Shown: positions 1-9,042, counted from the first letter of the stretch. The stretch: DNA of 64,000 nucleotides from Actinomycetales bacterium (GCA_002919305.1 PKFB01000033.1:169972-233971); one strand, 5' to 3'. Notes: generated from the sequence alone by a model not told the origin. Translations and numbers: made by a program.

Positions 1-91
1 ATGCCGGCGACGGTACCGCCCGCCATGTCCCTGCCCGGTACGACCCGCCGGTATCCTGCGGTTCTGTCGGTGTGGGAGGAGAGGTACGCGG

Positions 92-1153
92 ATGCGATTG
101 GCGCTCAATTTGGGATACTGGGGCGCTCAAGATGGCGCTGTGAACGATCCCGCCGACGCTTTGGCGTTGGTGCACCGGGCCGAGCAGCTGGGGTACGCCG
201 CGGTGTGGGTGGCCGAGGCGTACGGCTCGGATGCCCCCACGATCCTGTCGTGGCTCGCCGCGCAGACCTCCCGCATCCACCTGGGGTCGGCGGTGATGCA
301 GATCCCGGCGCGTACCCCGGCGATGACCGCCATGACCGCCGCCACGCTGGACCGGCTCTCCGGAGGCCGGTTCCGGCTGGGGCTGGGGGTGTCCGGCCCT
401 CAGGTGTCCGAAGGCTGGCATGGGGTCCGGTTCGCTCAACCGCTGGAGCGAACCCGGGAGTACGTGGAGATCGTCCGGATGGCCCTGGCGCGGCGGCCGG
501 TCCGTTACGACGGCCGGCACTACCGGCTTCCGCTGCCGGACGGGCCCGGGCGGACGCTGCGGTTGACGGTGCGCCCACTCCGGGAGCGGATCCCGGTGTA
601 CCTGGCCGCGCTCGGCCCCCGCAACTTGCGGTTGGCCGGGGAGATCGCCGACGGCTGGCTGGCGGTGTTCTTCTCACCTCGGCACGCCGAGGAGTCGCTG
701 GCGTATCTACGGGAAGGTCGCGGCGGCTCCCTGGAAGGGTTCGACATCGTCCCCACCGTGCCGTTGGTCGTCGGGGATGACCTTGCCCGGTGCGCCGACG
801 CGGTCCGCGGGTATGCGGCGCTGTACATCGGCGGCATGGGCAGCCGGGAGCAGAACTTCTATCACCGGCTGGCGGTCCGCATGGGGTACGCCGAGGCCGC
901 CGACGCGATTCAGGACGCCTTCCTGGCTCGTCGGTACGCGGAGGCCGCGGCGGCGGTGCCTGAGGAGTTCATCGACGCGGTGTCTCTGCTGGGCCCCACC
1001 GAGCGGATCGCGCAGCGGCTGGCCGAATTCGCCGCGGCGGGCGTCACCACCTTGGCCGTCACCCCGTTCGCCTCCGACCTGGAGGCCAAACTCGCCGCCT
1101 TGGAGGCCGTCGCCAAGGCCGTCGCCCGCGCTGACCTGCTTGATGAGGCCTGA
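92..1153 (+). CDS. LLM-class F420-dependent oxidoreductase
   Basis: Luciferase-like monooxygenase fold enzyme of 353 aa. The N-terminus has the family strand and helix MRLALNLGYWG, followed by motifs typical of the F420-dependent branch: VWVAEAYGSD near residue 40, TSRIHLGSAVMQIPARTPAMTAM near 60-80, and LSGGRFRLGLGVSGPQVSEGWHG near 90-110. The C-terminal GVTTLAVTPF strand is also family-like. The ATG at 92 follows a GAGGAGAGG ribosome-binding site. Such enzymes move hydride between F420H2 and a substrate; the substrate cannot be read from sequence. It stands at the head of the uppP-mshC neighbourhood and ends at a small hairpin. Family assignment is secure, specific reaction unknown. Confidence 0.9.
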   Translation: MRLALNLGYWGAQDGAVNDPADALALVHRAEQLGYAAVWVAEAYGSDAPTILSWLAAQTSRIHLGSAVMQIPARTPAMTAMTAATLDRLSGGRFRLGLGVSGPQVSEGWHGVRFAQPLERTREYVEIVRMALARRPVRYDGRHYRLPLPDGPGRTLRLTVRPLRERIPVYLAALGPRNLRLAGEIADGWLAVFFSPRHAEESLAYLREGRGGSLEGFDIVPTVPLVVGDDLARCADAVRGYAALYIGGMGSREQNFYHRLAVRMGYAEAADAIQDAFLARRYAEAAAAVPEEFIDAVSLLGPTERIAQRLAEFAAAGVTTLAVTPFASDLEAKLAALEAVAKAVARADLLDEA

Positions 1154-1192
1154 TTGTCTTGATGAGTCCTGACTGTCCGTGAGCGGCCTCGC

Positions 1193-1216
1193 CGCCTGGC
1201 CGTGAACGGTCAGGCG
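1193..1216 (+). terminator. Hairpin after the LLM gene
   Basis: CGCCTGGCCG and CGGTCAGGCG pair over 10 bp, including one G-U, around a TGAA loop, 40 bases after the stop codon. There is no T tract, as is usual for actinomycete terminators. Confidence 0.45.
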
Positions 1217-1591
1217 CCGGCGGTGAGGAGGGGACCTGACGTTACCCCGCGTGAGGCGGGGCCATAGGGTGTTCGCCGGTACGTATCGGGTCACCGGAGG
1301 TTCTCCAGGTCGTAGGCTGCCCGTACCCCAGCTCACGCCCGCCCTGAGGCGTCACGGGCAGGGTCGGGGGCCGGGAGCCGTCCAGCGGGGCCCGGGTCAT
1401 GGGGCGAACCGGCCGCGTACGGGCCATCCGTGGGCCATGCGCGACCGCGTCACGGTACGCGGCCGTCCACACCCGCGGCGGGCCCGTCCCGTGAGCCGTC
1501 CGCCCCGGGACCACTGTGGCGTCCACCGCGGTCGCCACAGGCGTACCACGTCCTTGTCCGTCTGGGTCCGGGAAGGTTGAGTGGGGAAGTA
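1217..1591. other. Intergenic region before uppP
   Basis: About 375 bases with no convincing gene. Reading frames across it have arginine- and proline-rich translations typical of non-coding GC-rich DNA. It contains a short hairpin, CCCCGC-N5-GCGGGG, near 1246-1262. No recognised regulatory site was found. Confidence 0.4.
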
Positions 1592-2419
1592 GTGGAGATC
1601 TGGGAAGCGGTGATCCTCGGGATCGTGGAGGGGATCACCGAGTTCCTGCCGGTGTCTTCAACCGGGCACCTGACGGTGACCGAGAAGTTGCTGGGCCTGC
1701 CGGTCGACGATCCCGCCATCACCGCGTTCACCGTGGTGATCCAGATCGGGGCGATCGCCGCCGTGCTCTTTTATTTCTGGTCCGACATCGCACGGATCAC
1801 GGTCGCATGGTTCCGCGGTCTGTTCCGCCGTGAGTACCGGGACGACTACGACTACCGCTTCGGGTGGTACGTCATCGCCGGGTCGATCCCCATCGGAATC
1901 GTGGGTCTCCTCGGTGAGGGTCTGATCACCGGGCCGCTGCGCAGCCTGTGGTTCGTGGCCGGCGCGTTGATCGTGTGGAGCGGGGTGATGATCTTCGCGG
2001 AGCGGGCCGCCACCCACCAACGCGGAGAGAAGGAACTCACCCTCACCGACACCGTCATCATCGGCCTGGCCCAGTGCCTGGCGCTGATCCCGGGGGTGTC
2101 CCGCTCCGGGGCCACCATCTCGATGGGTCTGCTTCGCGACCTGGACCGGGTCACGGCCACCCGGCTGTCGTTCTTCCTGTCGATCCCGGCGTTGACCGCG
2201 GCGGGACTGTACCAGCTGCCTGAGGCCCTCAACGGATCGCTGGAGCTCACCTCCCTGATCGTGGGCACGGTGGTGAGCTTCATCGTCGCGTACGCCTCGG
2301 TCGCGTGGCTGCTGAAGTTCGTGGCGCGGCACAGCATCGTCACGTTCGTGTGGTACCGCGTCATTCTCGGACTGGTGCTGATGGTTCTGCTGGCCACCGG
2401 CGTCATCAGCGCCACGTAA
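1592..2419 (+). CDS. uppP: Undecaprenyl-diphosphate phosphatase
   Basis: Integral membrane phosphatase that recycles undecaprenyl diphosphate to the monophosphate carrier used for peptidoglycan and other wall polymers. The 275-aa product from the GTG at 1592 begins MEIWEAVILGIVEGITEFLPVSSTGHL, which contains the acidic (E)xxxE motif of the UppP/BacA family. A second signature, PGVSRSGATISMG, lies near residue 170. The remainder is hydrophobic segments consistent with about eight membrane spans. The frame is open further upstream, but the family N-terminus and the GGGGAAG sequence just before GTG favour this start; a TTG at 1577 is the alternative. The neighbour order uppP, phosphomutase, DUF3090, SCO1664, mshC is conserved in actinobacteria. 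Confidence 0.93.
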   Translation: MEIWEAVILGIVEGITEFLPVSSTGHLTVTEKLLGLPVDDPAITAFTVVIQIGAIAAVLFYFWSDIARITVAWFRGLFRREYRDDYDYRFGWYVIAGSIPIGIVGLLGEGLITGPLRSLWFVAGALIVWSGVMIFAERAATHQRGEKELTLTDTVIIGLAQCLALIPGVSRSGATISMGLLRDLDRVTATRLSFFLSIPALTAAGLYQLPEALNGSLELTSLIVGTVVSFIVAYASVAWLLKFVARHSIVTFVWYRVILGLVLMVLLATGVISAT

Positions 2420-2499
2420 GACACCACCGCCCGCCACCCGACACCGCATCCGTTCAACGCGGACGGGTGACGGTGGCGGGCGGCCCCACCCAAAAGCCG

Positions 2500-2511
2500 T
2501 AGGGTTGCGCC
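2500..2511 (+). promoter_or_regulatory. Leaderless promoter -10 box of the phosphomutase gene
   Basis: TAGGGT at 2500-2505 is followed by six bases and then the GTG start at 2512. Transcription would therefore begin at or next to the start codon. No Shine-Dalgarno sequence is present. Confidence 0.6.
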
Positions 2512-3303
2512 GTGGCTACTGTCATTCTGCTGCGCCACGGGCGCACCACCTCCAACGCGTCAGGCATCCTCGCGGGCTGGACCCCCGGTGTTGGCCTGGA
2601 CGACACCGGACGCGCGCAAGCCACCGCGGTGGGGCAACGCCTCGCTCACCTCCCCCTCGCCGCGGTGGTCACCAGCCCGCTGCAACGCTGCCGTGAAACC
2701 GTGGCCGAGGTGCTCGCCGCTCGCCGGGCGCACCTTGAGCGGCAGGCAGCGACCTCCAGCGCACGCGCCACCCGCCGGCGTCGCACCACAACCCCGGAAC
2801 CTCCCGCCATACCCGAACCGGTCGACGACGAACGCCTCGCCGAATGCCGGTACGGGGACTGGCAGGGGCAGCCGCTGTCCAAGCTCGCCAAGGATCCGCT
2901 GTGGACGGTGGTGCAGCAGCACCCGTCGGCGGCGGTGTTCCCGGGGCCGGATGGGGAGCCGTTAGCCGCCACCGCGGCCCGGGCGGTCGCCGCGATCCGG
3001 GACTGGGACGCCCGCATCACCGCGCAGTACGGCGCCCACGCGGTGTGGCTGGCCTGCAGCCACGGGGACGTCATCAAAGCGATCGTGGCCGACGCGTTGG
3101 GTATGCACCTGGACCTGTTTCAACGGATCGTGATCGACCCCTGTTCCCTGTCGATCATCCGCTACACCCCTACCCGGCCCTTCCTGCTGCGACTCAACGA
3201 CACCGGCGGCGAGGTGCCGGCCCCGGAGCCACCCCGCAAACAGCGGCGTGGCGCGCGTACCCCCTCCTCTGATGCCGTGGTGGGCGGCGGCGCTGGAACC
3301 TGA
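2512..3303 (+). CDS. Histidine phosphatase, MSMEG_4193-type phosphomutase family
   Basis: Histidine phosphatase superfamily protein of 263 aa. The N-terminal VILLRHGRTTSNASGILAGW carries the RHG motif with the phospho-accepting histidine. TSPLQRCRETVAEVL near residue 50 and WLACSHGDVIKAIVADALG near residue 182, with the second catalytic histidine, complete the active site. An insert rich in Arg and Thr at about 75-100 and a basic Pro-rich tail are less conserved. The GTG start is supported by a -10 box six bases upstream. In actinobacteria this family sits beside DUF3090, SCO1664 and mshC genes, as here. The physiological substrate is not known. Confidence 0.85.
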   Translation: MATVILLRHGRTTSNASGILAGWTPGVGLDDTGRAQATAVGQRLAHLPLAAVVTSPLQRCRETVAEVLAARRAHLERQAATSSARATRRRRTTTPEPPAIPEPVDDERLAECRYGDWQGQPLSKLAKDPLWTVVQQHPSAAVFPGPDGEPLAATAARAVAAIRDWDARITAQYGAHAVWLACSHGDVIKAIVADALGMHLDLFQRIVIDPCSLSIIRYTPTRPFLLRLNDTGGEVPAPEPPRKQRRGARTPSSDAVVGGGAGT

Positions 3304-3585
3304 ACCAGCAAACCCGCAGGTGAGCCGCTTTCTTCGAGCCTTCCTCGAGCGTTCTTCGAGGAGTTTTCAACAAAGGGACATCACCGTCGAAAGGCGCGTC
3401 GGATGCGGACACTGGCGGGCCATCGACGGGATACGGAATCATGGAGGGGCATGAGCAGGATTTCAGGGCGGGAGTCGCCGTGGAGCATCATGACGGCTTC
3501 GTCCACAGAACGCGGTGATGCGCCATCGCGTAGATCACGTCCTGCTCTCTCGGCAATCCCATCTCATGCGGTCTAGGGTCGGAGC

Positions 3586-4143
3586 ATGCCTCGCCAGGTG
3601 TACGACTTTGAGCCTCCCGAGCGTTTCGTGGCCGGCACCGTCGGCCCGCCCGGAGAGCGCACGTTTTTCCTTCAAGCACGCGGCGGCGGCCGACTGGTCA
3701 GCGTGGTGTTGGAGAAGGTTCAGGTCTCCCTGCTGGCCGACAAGCTGGAGGAGCTGCTCACCGAAGCTGCCAACCGCTTCGGCGTGGAGGTGCCCCCGGT
3801 AACGCCTGAACTGATCGACAACGACCCACTGGACACTCCGCTGGATGAAGAGTTCCGGGTGGGGACACTCGGGTTGGCGTGGGACCCCGAATCCCAAACG
3901 GTGATCATCGAGGCGATCGCGGCCTCCGACCGGATCATCGATCCCGAGGAGGACACCCTCGATGAGATCGACGATGAGGACCTGGACCGGCTCCGGGTAC
4001 GCCTGACGCCCCGTCAAACCCGGGCCTTCATCGACCGAGCCCGGCGGGTGCTCTCCGCAGGGCGTCCGCCCTGCCCCCTGTGCGGGCTCCCTCTGGATCC
4101 ACGCGGGCATCTGTGCCCTCGACACAACGGGTACCGGCGGTAG
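3586..4143 (+). CDS. DUF3090 family protein
   Basis: Conserved actinobacterial protein of unknown function, 185 aa. The body begins MPRQVYDFEPPERFVAGTVGPPGERTFFLQA and contains an acidic segment IIDPEEDTLDEIDDEDLDRLRVRLTPRQTRAFIDRA. The C-terminus CPLCGLPLDPRGHLCPRHNGYRR has three Cys and two His residues in a compact zinc-ribbon-like motif, the family hallmark. The ATG at 3586 lies six bases after a TAGGGT -10 box (3574-3579), so the transcript is probably leaderless. The stop is followed after three bases by the SCO1664-family gene, indicating co-transcription. Its constant company with the phosphomutase, SCO1664 and mshC suggests a shared unknown pathway. Confidence 0.88.
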   Translation: MPRQVYDFEPPERFVAGTVGPPGERTFFLQARGGGRLVSVVLEKVQVSLLADKLEELLTEAANRFGVEVPPVTPELIDNDPLDTPLDEEFRVGTLGLAWDPESQTVIIEAIAASDRIIDPEEDTLDEIDDEDLDRLRVRLTPRQTRAFIDRARRVLSAGRPPCPLCGLPLDPRGHLCPRHNGYRR

Positions 4144-4146
4144 CAG

Positions 4147-4965
4147 GTGACCGACCCTGTCATTGGTGTGGAATCCCTCGACGAACAGGACGCCCTGGCT
4201 TTACTCACCAATGGTGAGATGGAGCTGGAAGGGCTCCTGGTCAACGCCTCCAACACCACTATCCGCGCGGTCGTGACCTATGAAGGAGTCAGCGCGCGGT
4301 GCGTCTACAAGCCCGTGGAGGGGGAGCGTCCGCTGTGGGACTTCCCTGACGGCACGCTCGCGGGGCGGGAAGTCTCCGCGTACCTGGTCTCCCAGGCCGC
4401 GGGGCTCGGGCTGGTGCCACCCACCGTGATGCGGGAGGGACCGCTCGGGCCAGGCGCGTGCCAGCTGTGGATCGAGGAGGACACCGAGGCCGAACCCCTA
4501 GTGGGGTTCGTCACCGCCGGAACGACCCCTGACGGCTGGTGCCGGGTCGCGACGGCCCGCGGTCCCCGTGGACGCATGGTCCTCGCCCACGCCGATGACC
4601 CCCGCCTGGTGCGGATGTGCATCTTCGACGCGGTGATCAACAACGCTGACCGGAAAGGGGGACACCTCCTTCGCGGGGTCGGCGACACCGTCTACGGCGT
4701 CGACCACGGTATTTGCTTTCACGCCGAGAACAAGCTCCGCACGGTGTTGTGGGGGTGGGCCGGCTCGCCCCTGAATGAGCCGGCGCAGGAGACGCTGGCG
4801 GCGTTGCGGGAAGCGATGAACGGGGGTCTGCGCTCCCGACTCGCCGCCTATCTGACCCGTCACGAGATCCGGGCGATGGAGCAGCGCCTGGAGAGGCTGA
4901 GCCGCTCTAACCGCTTCCCCCAGCCGAACGGGGACTGGCCCGCCCTGCCGTGGCCACCAATCTGA
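4147..4965 (+). CDS. SCO1664-family, PI3/PI4-kinase-like protein
   Basis: 272-aa member of an actinobacterial family with distant resemblance to phosphatidylinositol 3/4-kinase-fold proteins. Visible motifs are [19 protein letters not shown] near residues 55-75 (a candidate phosphate- or nucleotide-binding lysine), VNDYxx-like helices, [16 protein letters not shown] near 160 (N-x-D-R catalytic-loop-like) and [11 protein letters not shown] near 185 (D-H-G, metal-binding-like). It starts at GTG 4147, three bases after the DUF3090 stop. No substrate is known. The N-A-D-R-K and VDHG elements support an active kinase-like site rather than a pseudoenzyme, but this is inference from motif form. Confidence 0.82.
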   Translation: MTDPVIGVESLDEQDALALLTNGEMELEGLLVNASNTTIRAVVTYEGVSARCVYKPVEGERPLWDFPDGTLAGREVSAYLVSQAAGLGLVPPTVMREGPLGPGACQLWIEEDTEAEPLVGFVTAGTTPDGWCRVATARGPRGRMVLAHADDPRLVRMCIFDAVINNADRKGGHLLRGVGDTVYGVDHGICFHAENKLRTVLWGWAGSPLNEPAQETLAALREAMNGGLRSRLAAYLTRHEIRAMEQRLERLSRSNRFPQPNGDWPALPWPPI

Positions 4966-5064
4966 CAGATTGGGGTCTGACGGATGGGGGAGTGCGGCTT
5001 TAAGGCACGCGGACCGGATGACCAGGCGTAACACGGCTCATAGCTCCTTGAGGGATCCGCTGGG

Positions 5065-5077
5065 TACGCTTCGTCGC
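5065..5077 (+). promoter_or_regulatory. Leaderless promoter -10 box of mshC
   Basis: TACGCT at 5065-5070 precedes the ATG at 5078 by seven bases. This supports the internal ATG over the longer open frame that begins at 4970. Confidence 0.55.
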
Positions 5078-6349
5078 ATGGAGTCCTGGGCCGCCCCTGA
5101 CAGCATTCCTGCTCTGCCGCCGATCGACCCGCAGGCTGTGCCGCTACGGCTGTACGACACCGCTACCAAGGCCCCGCGTGAGGTGGAGATACCTGCAGGG
5201 GCGACTGCCACGATGTACGTCTGCGGTATCACCCCCTATGACGCCGCCCACATGGGGCACGCCGCCACGATGATCGCCTTCGACCTGGTGGTCCGGCAGT
5301 GGCGGGACCGCGGAATCCCCGTGCGGTATGTCCAGAACGTCACCGACATCGACGATCCTCTGCTGGAACGCGCCGCCCGCGACGGCGAGGACTGGGTGGT
5401 GCTCGGCATGCGCGAGACCGCGCTGTTCCGGGAGGACATGCACGCGCTGCGGGTGATACCGCCCGACCACTACGTCGGCGCGGTGGAATCGATTCCCGCG
5501 ATCGTGAGCCTCATCGAGCGGCTGCTGGAGTCTGGGGCCGCCTACCGGCTGGAGGACGGCAGCGGGGACATCTACTTCGATGTGGCGGCGGCGCCGCGGT
5601 TCGGGTACGAGTCCGGCTACGACCGCGACACCATGCTCGCCTTGTTCGCCGAACGCGGCGGTGACCCCGAGCGGGAAGGGAAACGGGACCGGCTCGACCC
5701 TCTGCTGTGGCGGGGAGCGCGCCCGGACGAACCAGCCTGGCCCTCCGCCCTGGGACCGGGACGCCCCGGCTGGCACATCGAGTGCGCCGCGATCGCGATG
5801 GGGTTCTTAGGGGACCAGATCGACGTGCAGGGCGGCGGCAACGACCTGATCTTCCCGCACCATGAGATGTCCGCCGCGCACGCTGAGACGCTCACCCACT
5901 GTCACCCGTTCGCCCGGACATATGTGCACGCCGGCATGATCGGGCTGGACGGCGAGAAGATGTCCAAGAGCAAGGGCAACCTGGTCTTCGTCTCCCGGTT
6001 ACGCGGTGACAAGGTCGACCCGGCCGCCATCCGACTGGCGTTGCTGGCCGGTCACTACCGCGCCGACCGGGAGTGGACCGAGGAGCTGCTCAAGGCCGGT
6101 CAGGAGCGGCTGGCCCGGTGGCGGGAGGCGGTACGCCGCCCCGCCGGTCCGTCCGGGGCCGTGGTGCTGGCGCGGCTGCGGGAGCGGCTCGCCGACGATC
6201 TGGACACCGTGGGGGCGCTCGCGGCCGTCGACGCCTGGGCGAGCGAAACCCTCGCCGGCGGTGGGCGGGACGAGACCGCGCCGTCCCTGGTCAGCGACGC
6301 CGTGGATGCCCTGCTGGGCGTACCCCTGCGGGTGTCCGACTCCGCCTGA
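5078..6349 (+). CDS. mshC: L-cysteine:1D-myo-inosityl 2-amino-2-deoxy-alpha-D-glucopyranoside ligase
   Basis: Mycothiol biosynthesis ligase that activates cysteine with ATP and joins it to GlcN-Ins. The 423-aa protein has a class I cysteinyl-tRNA synthetase core: [21 protein letters not shown] near residues 46-65, with the zinc Cys at about 49 and the HIGH-like motif [39 protein letters not shown] follows, with further zinc ligands, and KMSKSKGN lies near 294. It lacks a tRNA anticodon-binding extension, and its length and the opening [15 protein letters not shown] match MshC rather than CysS. The frame is open back to 4970, but this ATG gives the family N-terminus and has a -10 box. The following MerR gene starts 20 bases after the stop. 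Confidence 0.95.
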   Translation: MESWAAPDSIPALPPIDPQAVPLRLYDTATKAPREVEIPAGATATMYVCGITPYDAAHMGHAATMIAFDLVVRQWRDRGIPVRYVQNVTDIDDPLLERAARDGEDWVVLGMRETALFREDMHALRVIPPDHYVGAVESIPAIVSLIERLLESGAAYRLEDGSGDIYFDVAAAPRFGYESGYDRDTMLALFAERGGDPEREGKRDRLDPLLWRGARPDEPAWPSALGPGRPGWHIECAAIAMGFLGDQIDVQGGGNDLIFPHHEMSAAHAETLTHCHPFARTYVHAGMIGLDGEKMSKSKGNLVFVSRLRGDKVDPAAIRLALLAGHYRADREWTEELLKAGQERLARWREAVRRPAGPSGAVVLARLRERLADDLDTVGALAAVDAWASETLAGGGRDETAPSLVSDAVDALLGVPLRVSDSA

Positions 6350-6369
6350 ACGGCCCGGGAGCCTGACCG

Positions 6370-6816
6370 ATGACAACACCGACGGCGGTACCGATGGCGA
6401 CATCGACGGCGACGATGCGGATCGGGGAGCTGGCGGCGCGCACCGGGGTCAGTCAGCGGCTGTTGCGCTACTACGAGCAGCAAGGGCTGCTGACGCCCGC
6501 GCGTACCCCCGCCGGTTACCGGATCTACGACGAGGCGTCGGTGGTGACCGTACGCCAGATCCGGGCCCTGTTGGCCGCCGGCCTGACCACGCAGGTCATT
6601 CGTCGGATTCTGCCGTGTGCCGTGGGCGCCGAACCCAAACTGCAGCCCTGCGACGACCTGCTGGCCACGCTCCGGGCCAAACTGCGCTCCCTGGATGAGC
6701 AGATGGCGGCGCTGCGTGAAACCCGCCAGATCCTGGCACAGATCGTGGCCGCCACCGATGCTTCCTACGCGTCCTGCCCCGCCCCGCCGGCGCCGGTGGC
6801 GCGGCGCGCCTCCTGA
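6370..6816 (+). CDS. MerR-family transcriptional regulator
   Basis: 148-aa regulator. The winged HTH runs from about residue 16, MRIGELAARTGVSQRLLRYYEQQGLLTPARTPAGYRIYDEASVVTVRQIRALLAAGLTT, a textbook MerR DNA-binding domain. A dimerisation coiled coil follows (LLATLRAKLRSLDEQMAALRETRQIL). The segment ILPCAVGAEPKLQPC has two cysteines, and a third lies near the C-terminus (SYASCPAP). Whether these bind metal or sense redox cannot be judged. The first 15 residues (TTPTAVPMATSTAT) are low complexity, so the ATG at 6415 is a possible start. It follows mshC closely and may be co-transcribed. The target is unknown. Confidence 0.85.
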   Translation: MTTPTAVPMATSTATMRIGELAARTGVSQRLLRYYEQQGLLTPARTPAGYRIYDEASVVTVRQIRALLAAGLTTQVIRRILPCAVGAEPKLQPCDDLLATLRAKLRSLDEQMAALRETRQILAQIVAATDASYASCPAPPAPVARRAS

Positions 6817-6860
6817 CCGGCGACGGCAGGACGCGGCGCCCGGGGCGGTGTCCTGGCCGG

Positions 6861-7673
6861 TCAGGCGAACGCCGCTTCTCCGGGGGTGGGAGGTGCGGTG
6901 CCGGGCCTGGTACCGGGTACCTGATAGCGGTCTGTCAGGACGGTGGCGGGTCCTGGCCAGCTGGCCTGGGTGACCTCGATGGTGCGGCGGTTGGTGTCCC
7001 GCGCGATGTGCAGCAGCGTCAGCACGGGTGTGTCGGCGCGGATCCGCAGCAGCGTCGCCTCCTCCCGGGTGGCCAGCCGGGCGCTGAGCTGATCTTCGAC
7101 ATCGGCGTACACCCGTCCGGTGTGCTCCTCGATCTCCTGATACAGCGGCCGCCGCAGCGGCAGGTTCTCCGCCAAGGCCGTCCCGGCCACATCCGCCGGC
7201 AGCAGCCAGTTGGCGCCCACCTCAACCGGCGTGTCCGGGTCAAGGATCAGATAGCGGCGCACAAACAGCTCTTTCTGCCCGCTGAAAGCCCGGGAGACCT
7301 CCTCCGGCGGTGTGTCCAGACCGGAGAACAGCACCTGGACCCGGTACCGCGTCGGCAAGTCGGCGTGGTAGCCGCGTACCGGCCCGTACCGGCCCCGGGA
7401 CAGGCGGCTGAGCCGGCGGCGGCTGCCACGGACGAAGGTGCCCGCCCCTGGGCGGGTCAGTACCAGTCCTTCGATGCGCAACTCGTCGATGGCGCGCTGC
7501 GCGGTCTGGCGGGCCACCCCATACCGCTGGGCGATGGCGGGGATGGAGGGGAGGCGCTCCCCGGGCTGGTACTCCCCGTTTCGGATCAGCTGCCGGAGGT
7601 GGGCCGCGATCTGGCGGCTCGGCGCTTCGGTGTCGCCGGGATTCACGCTCATATCGCCGGGATTCAGGGTCAT
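6861..7673 (-). CDS. GntR-family (HutC/UTRA) transcriptional regulator
   Basis: 270-aa regulator. Residues of about 18-85 form a GntR winged HTH: RQIAAHLRQLIRNGEYQPGERLPSIPAIAQRYGVARQTAQRAIDELRIEGLVLTRPGAGTFV. Residues of about 100-250 form a UTRA effector domain, with the conserved FVRRYLILDPDTPVEVGANWLLP and LLRIRADTPVLTLLHIARDTNRRTIEVTQ strands. A second ATG is available eight codons in. A perfect inverted repeat about 50 bases upstream (7723-7736) is a likely autoregulatory operator. No enzyme gene lies directly alongside, so the effector is unknown. It converges with the MerR gene, with only 44 bases between their stops. Confidence 0.87.
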   Translation of the reverse strand: MTLNPGDMSVNPGDTEAPSRQIAAHLRQLIRNGEYQPGERLPSIPAIAQRYGVARQTAQRAIDELRIEGLVLTRPGAGTFVRGSRRRLSRLSRGRYGPVRGYHADLPTRYRVQVLFSGLDTPPEEVSRAFSGQKELFVRRYLILDPDTPVEVGANWLLPADVAGTALAENLPLRRPLYQEIEEHTGRVYADVEDQLSARLATREEATLLRIRADTPVLTLLHIARDTNRRTIEVTQASWPGPATVLTDRYQVPGTRPGTAPPTPGEAAFA

Positions 7674-7722
7674 CGCGCTGGCCTTCCTCGCCTACCTTGT
7701 GTCCGCTCGGTGTTTCATAAAG

Positions 7723-7736
7723 CCTAGCTTCCTAGG
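7723..7736. promoter_or_regulatory. CTAG-containing inverted repeat, candidate GntR operator
   Basis: CCTAG-CTTC-CTAGG is a perfect 5-4-5 inverted repeat about 50 bp before the GntR start. GntR/HutC regulators commonly bind such repeats at their own promoters. No -35/-10 pair was identified with confidence. Confidence 0.5.
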
Positions 7737-7904
7737 ATGAAGTATGGGGTGTGCAACACGCCTCACACCTGATAACAGGACGCAGGCGACGAGGACATAC
7801 CGATCACAAGGCGACTGATCGACCCGAAAACCGGCGTCGCGACAAGGGGTAGCCAAACGACGCGTGTTGAGCCGTCCGCCGGATGAATACAGAGCCGAAT
7901 ACAC

Positions 7905-7932
7905 AAAGGCCCCGGGCGTCCCCGGGGCCTTT
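7905..7932 (-). terminator. Strong hairpin downstream of the PAC2 gene
   Basis: AAAGGCCCCGGG and CCCGGGGCCTTT form a perfect 12-bp stem with a 4-base loop, 38 bases beyond the PAC2 stop on the minus strand. The AAA/TTT ends make it usable as a terminator in both directions. Confidence 0.75.
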
Positions 7933-7970
7933 GGCGGCTGCGACAGCGCGCAGATGGGCAGCGGGGGAGA

Positions 7971-8843
7971 TCAGGAGGTGGAGGATCCCCCGGTGGCGCC
8001 GCCGCCTCCGCGTCGCCGCAGGTACTTTTCGAACTCGTGGGCGATGTCGTCCCCGGAGGTGGCCTGCAGTCCCACTTCGTCGGTGCGTTGCTCCAAGGCC
8101 CGGATGTACTCGCCGATCTCCGCGTCCTGCTTGGTCAGCGCGTCCACCCGCTCCTCCCACTCGGCGGCCTCCTCCGCCAAGTCGCCGGTCGGCACCGGTA
8201 GGTCCAGCGCTTCCTCCACCCGGTGCAGCAGCGCCAGGGTGGCCTTGGGGCAGGGAGGTTCGGAGGCATAGTGCGGTACGTGGACCCAGAACGACACCAC
8301 GGACAACTCAGCCCGTATGCACGCTTCGTGCAACACCCCGACGATTCCGGTGGGGCCCTCGTAGCGGGAGCCGACCAGGTTGAGCCGTCGGGCTGTCTCG
8401 GGGTCAGAGGCCGAACCGCTCACTGGCAGCGGACGGGTGTAGGGCACGTCGGCGAGCAACGCGCCCAACAGCACCACCCGGTCCACCTCCAAGCTGTGAC
8501 ACAGCTCCAAGATGTCCTCAGTGAAGGCGCGCCAGTGGATGTTGGGCTCGATCCCCCGGATGAGCACTACGTCACGGCTGGCACCTTCGGGCCGACACAC
8601 CGACAGCCTGGTGGTACGCCAGTGGATCTGCCGGCTGACCCCGTCGGTGATCGACACCAGTGGTCGGGTCACCTGGTAGTCGTAGTACTTGTCGGGGTCC
8701 AGCTCGGCTACCTGCCGTGCGTTCCAGGACAGCTCCAAGTGCTCGACCGTGCCGGACGCGGCGTCGGCTGCGTCATTCCATCCTTCGAACGCAGCCACCG
8801 CCACTGGATCGGTCAGTACGGGCAGGCCGTCGAACTCAGTCAC
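7971..8843 (-). CDS. PAC2-family protein (proteasome assembly chaperone-like)
   Basis: 290-aa protein of the PAC2 superfamily, which in actinobacteria is widespread and related to proteasome assembly chaperones. Family features are the opening PVAVAAFEGWNDAADAASGTVEHL, DYQVTRPLVSITDGVSRQIHWRTTRLSV, VVLIRGIEPNIHWRAFTEDILELC near residues 95-115, and VVSFWVHVPHYASEPPCPKATLALLHRVEEAL near 195-220. The C-terminal helical stretch (EWEERVDALTKQDAEIGEYIRALEQRTDE) is probably a coiled coil. The GTG start has a TAGGCT -10 box six bases upstream (8855 to 8850 on the minus strand), indicating a leaderless mRNA. It diverges from metH. Its partner is not evident from the context. Confidence 0.88.
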   Translation of the reverse strand: MTEFDGLPVLTDPVAVAAFEGWNDAADAASGTVEHLELSWNARQVAELDPDKYYDYQVTRPLVSITDGVSRQIHWRTTRLSVCRPEGASRDVVLIRGIEPNIHWRAFTEDILELCHSLEVDRVVLLGALLADVPYTRPLPVSGSASDPETARRLNLVGSRYEGPTGIVGVLHEACIRAELSVVSFWVHVPHYASEPPCPKATLALLHRVEEALDLPVPTGDLAEEAAEWEERVDALTKQDAEIGEYIRALEQRTDEVGLQATSGDDIAHEFEKYLRRRGGGGATGGSSTS

Positions 8844-9030
8844 CTGATTAGCCTACGGCTCCGGTATCCCAGGTACCGAATGACCGGCCCGTTCGACGCG
8901 ATCCCGTTGTGTCGGGTACGCGCTGGGGCAGGTGTCCGGTGGGCGGGGCGCAACTCGGGCACGCATCGAGAACTGGTTGTGTCCTGCTCAAGCGGTGACA
9001 GGCGCCACGCCGCTTGGATCTTATGAACGC

Positions 9031-9042
9031 TAGCCTGAATGG
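9031..9042 (+). promoter_or_regulatory. Leaderless promoter -10 box of metH
   Basis: TAGCCT at 9031-9036 lies six bases before the GTG at 9043. No leader RNA, and therefore no cobalamin riboswitch, is expected from this promoter. Confidence 0.6.

Noticed and set aside
8850..9042. Possible cobalamin riboswitch before metH
   Set aside because: The -10 box lies six bases before the start codon, so no leader RNA is expected, and no B12-box-like sequence was seen.
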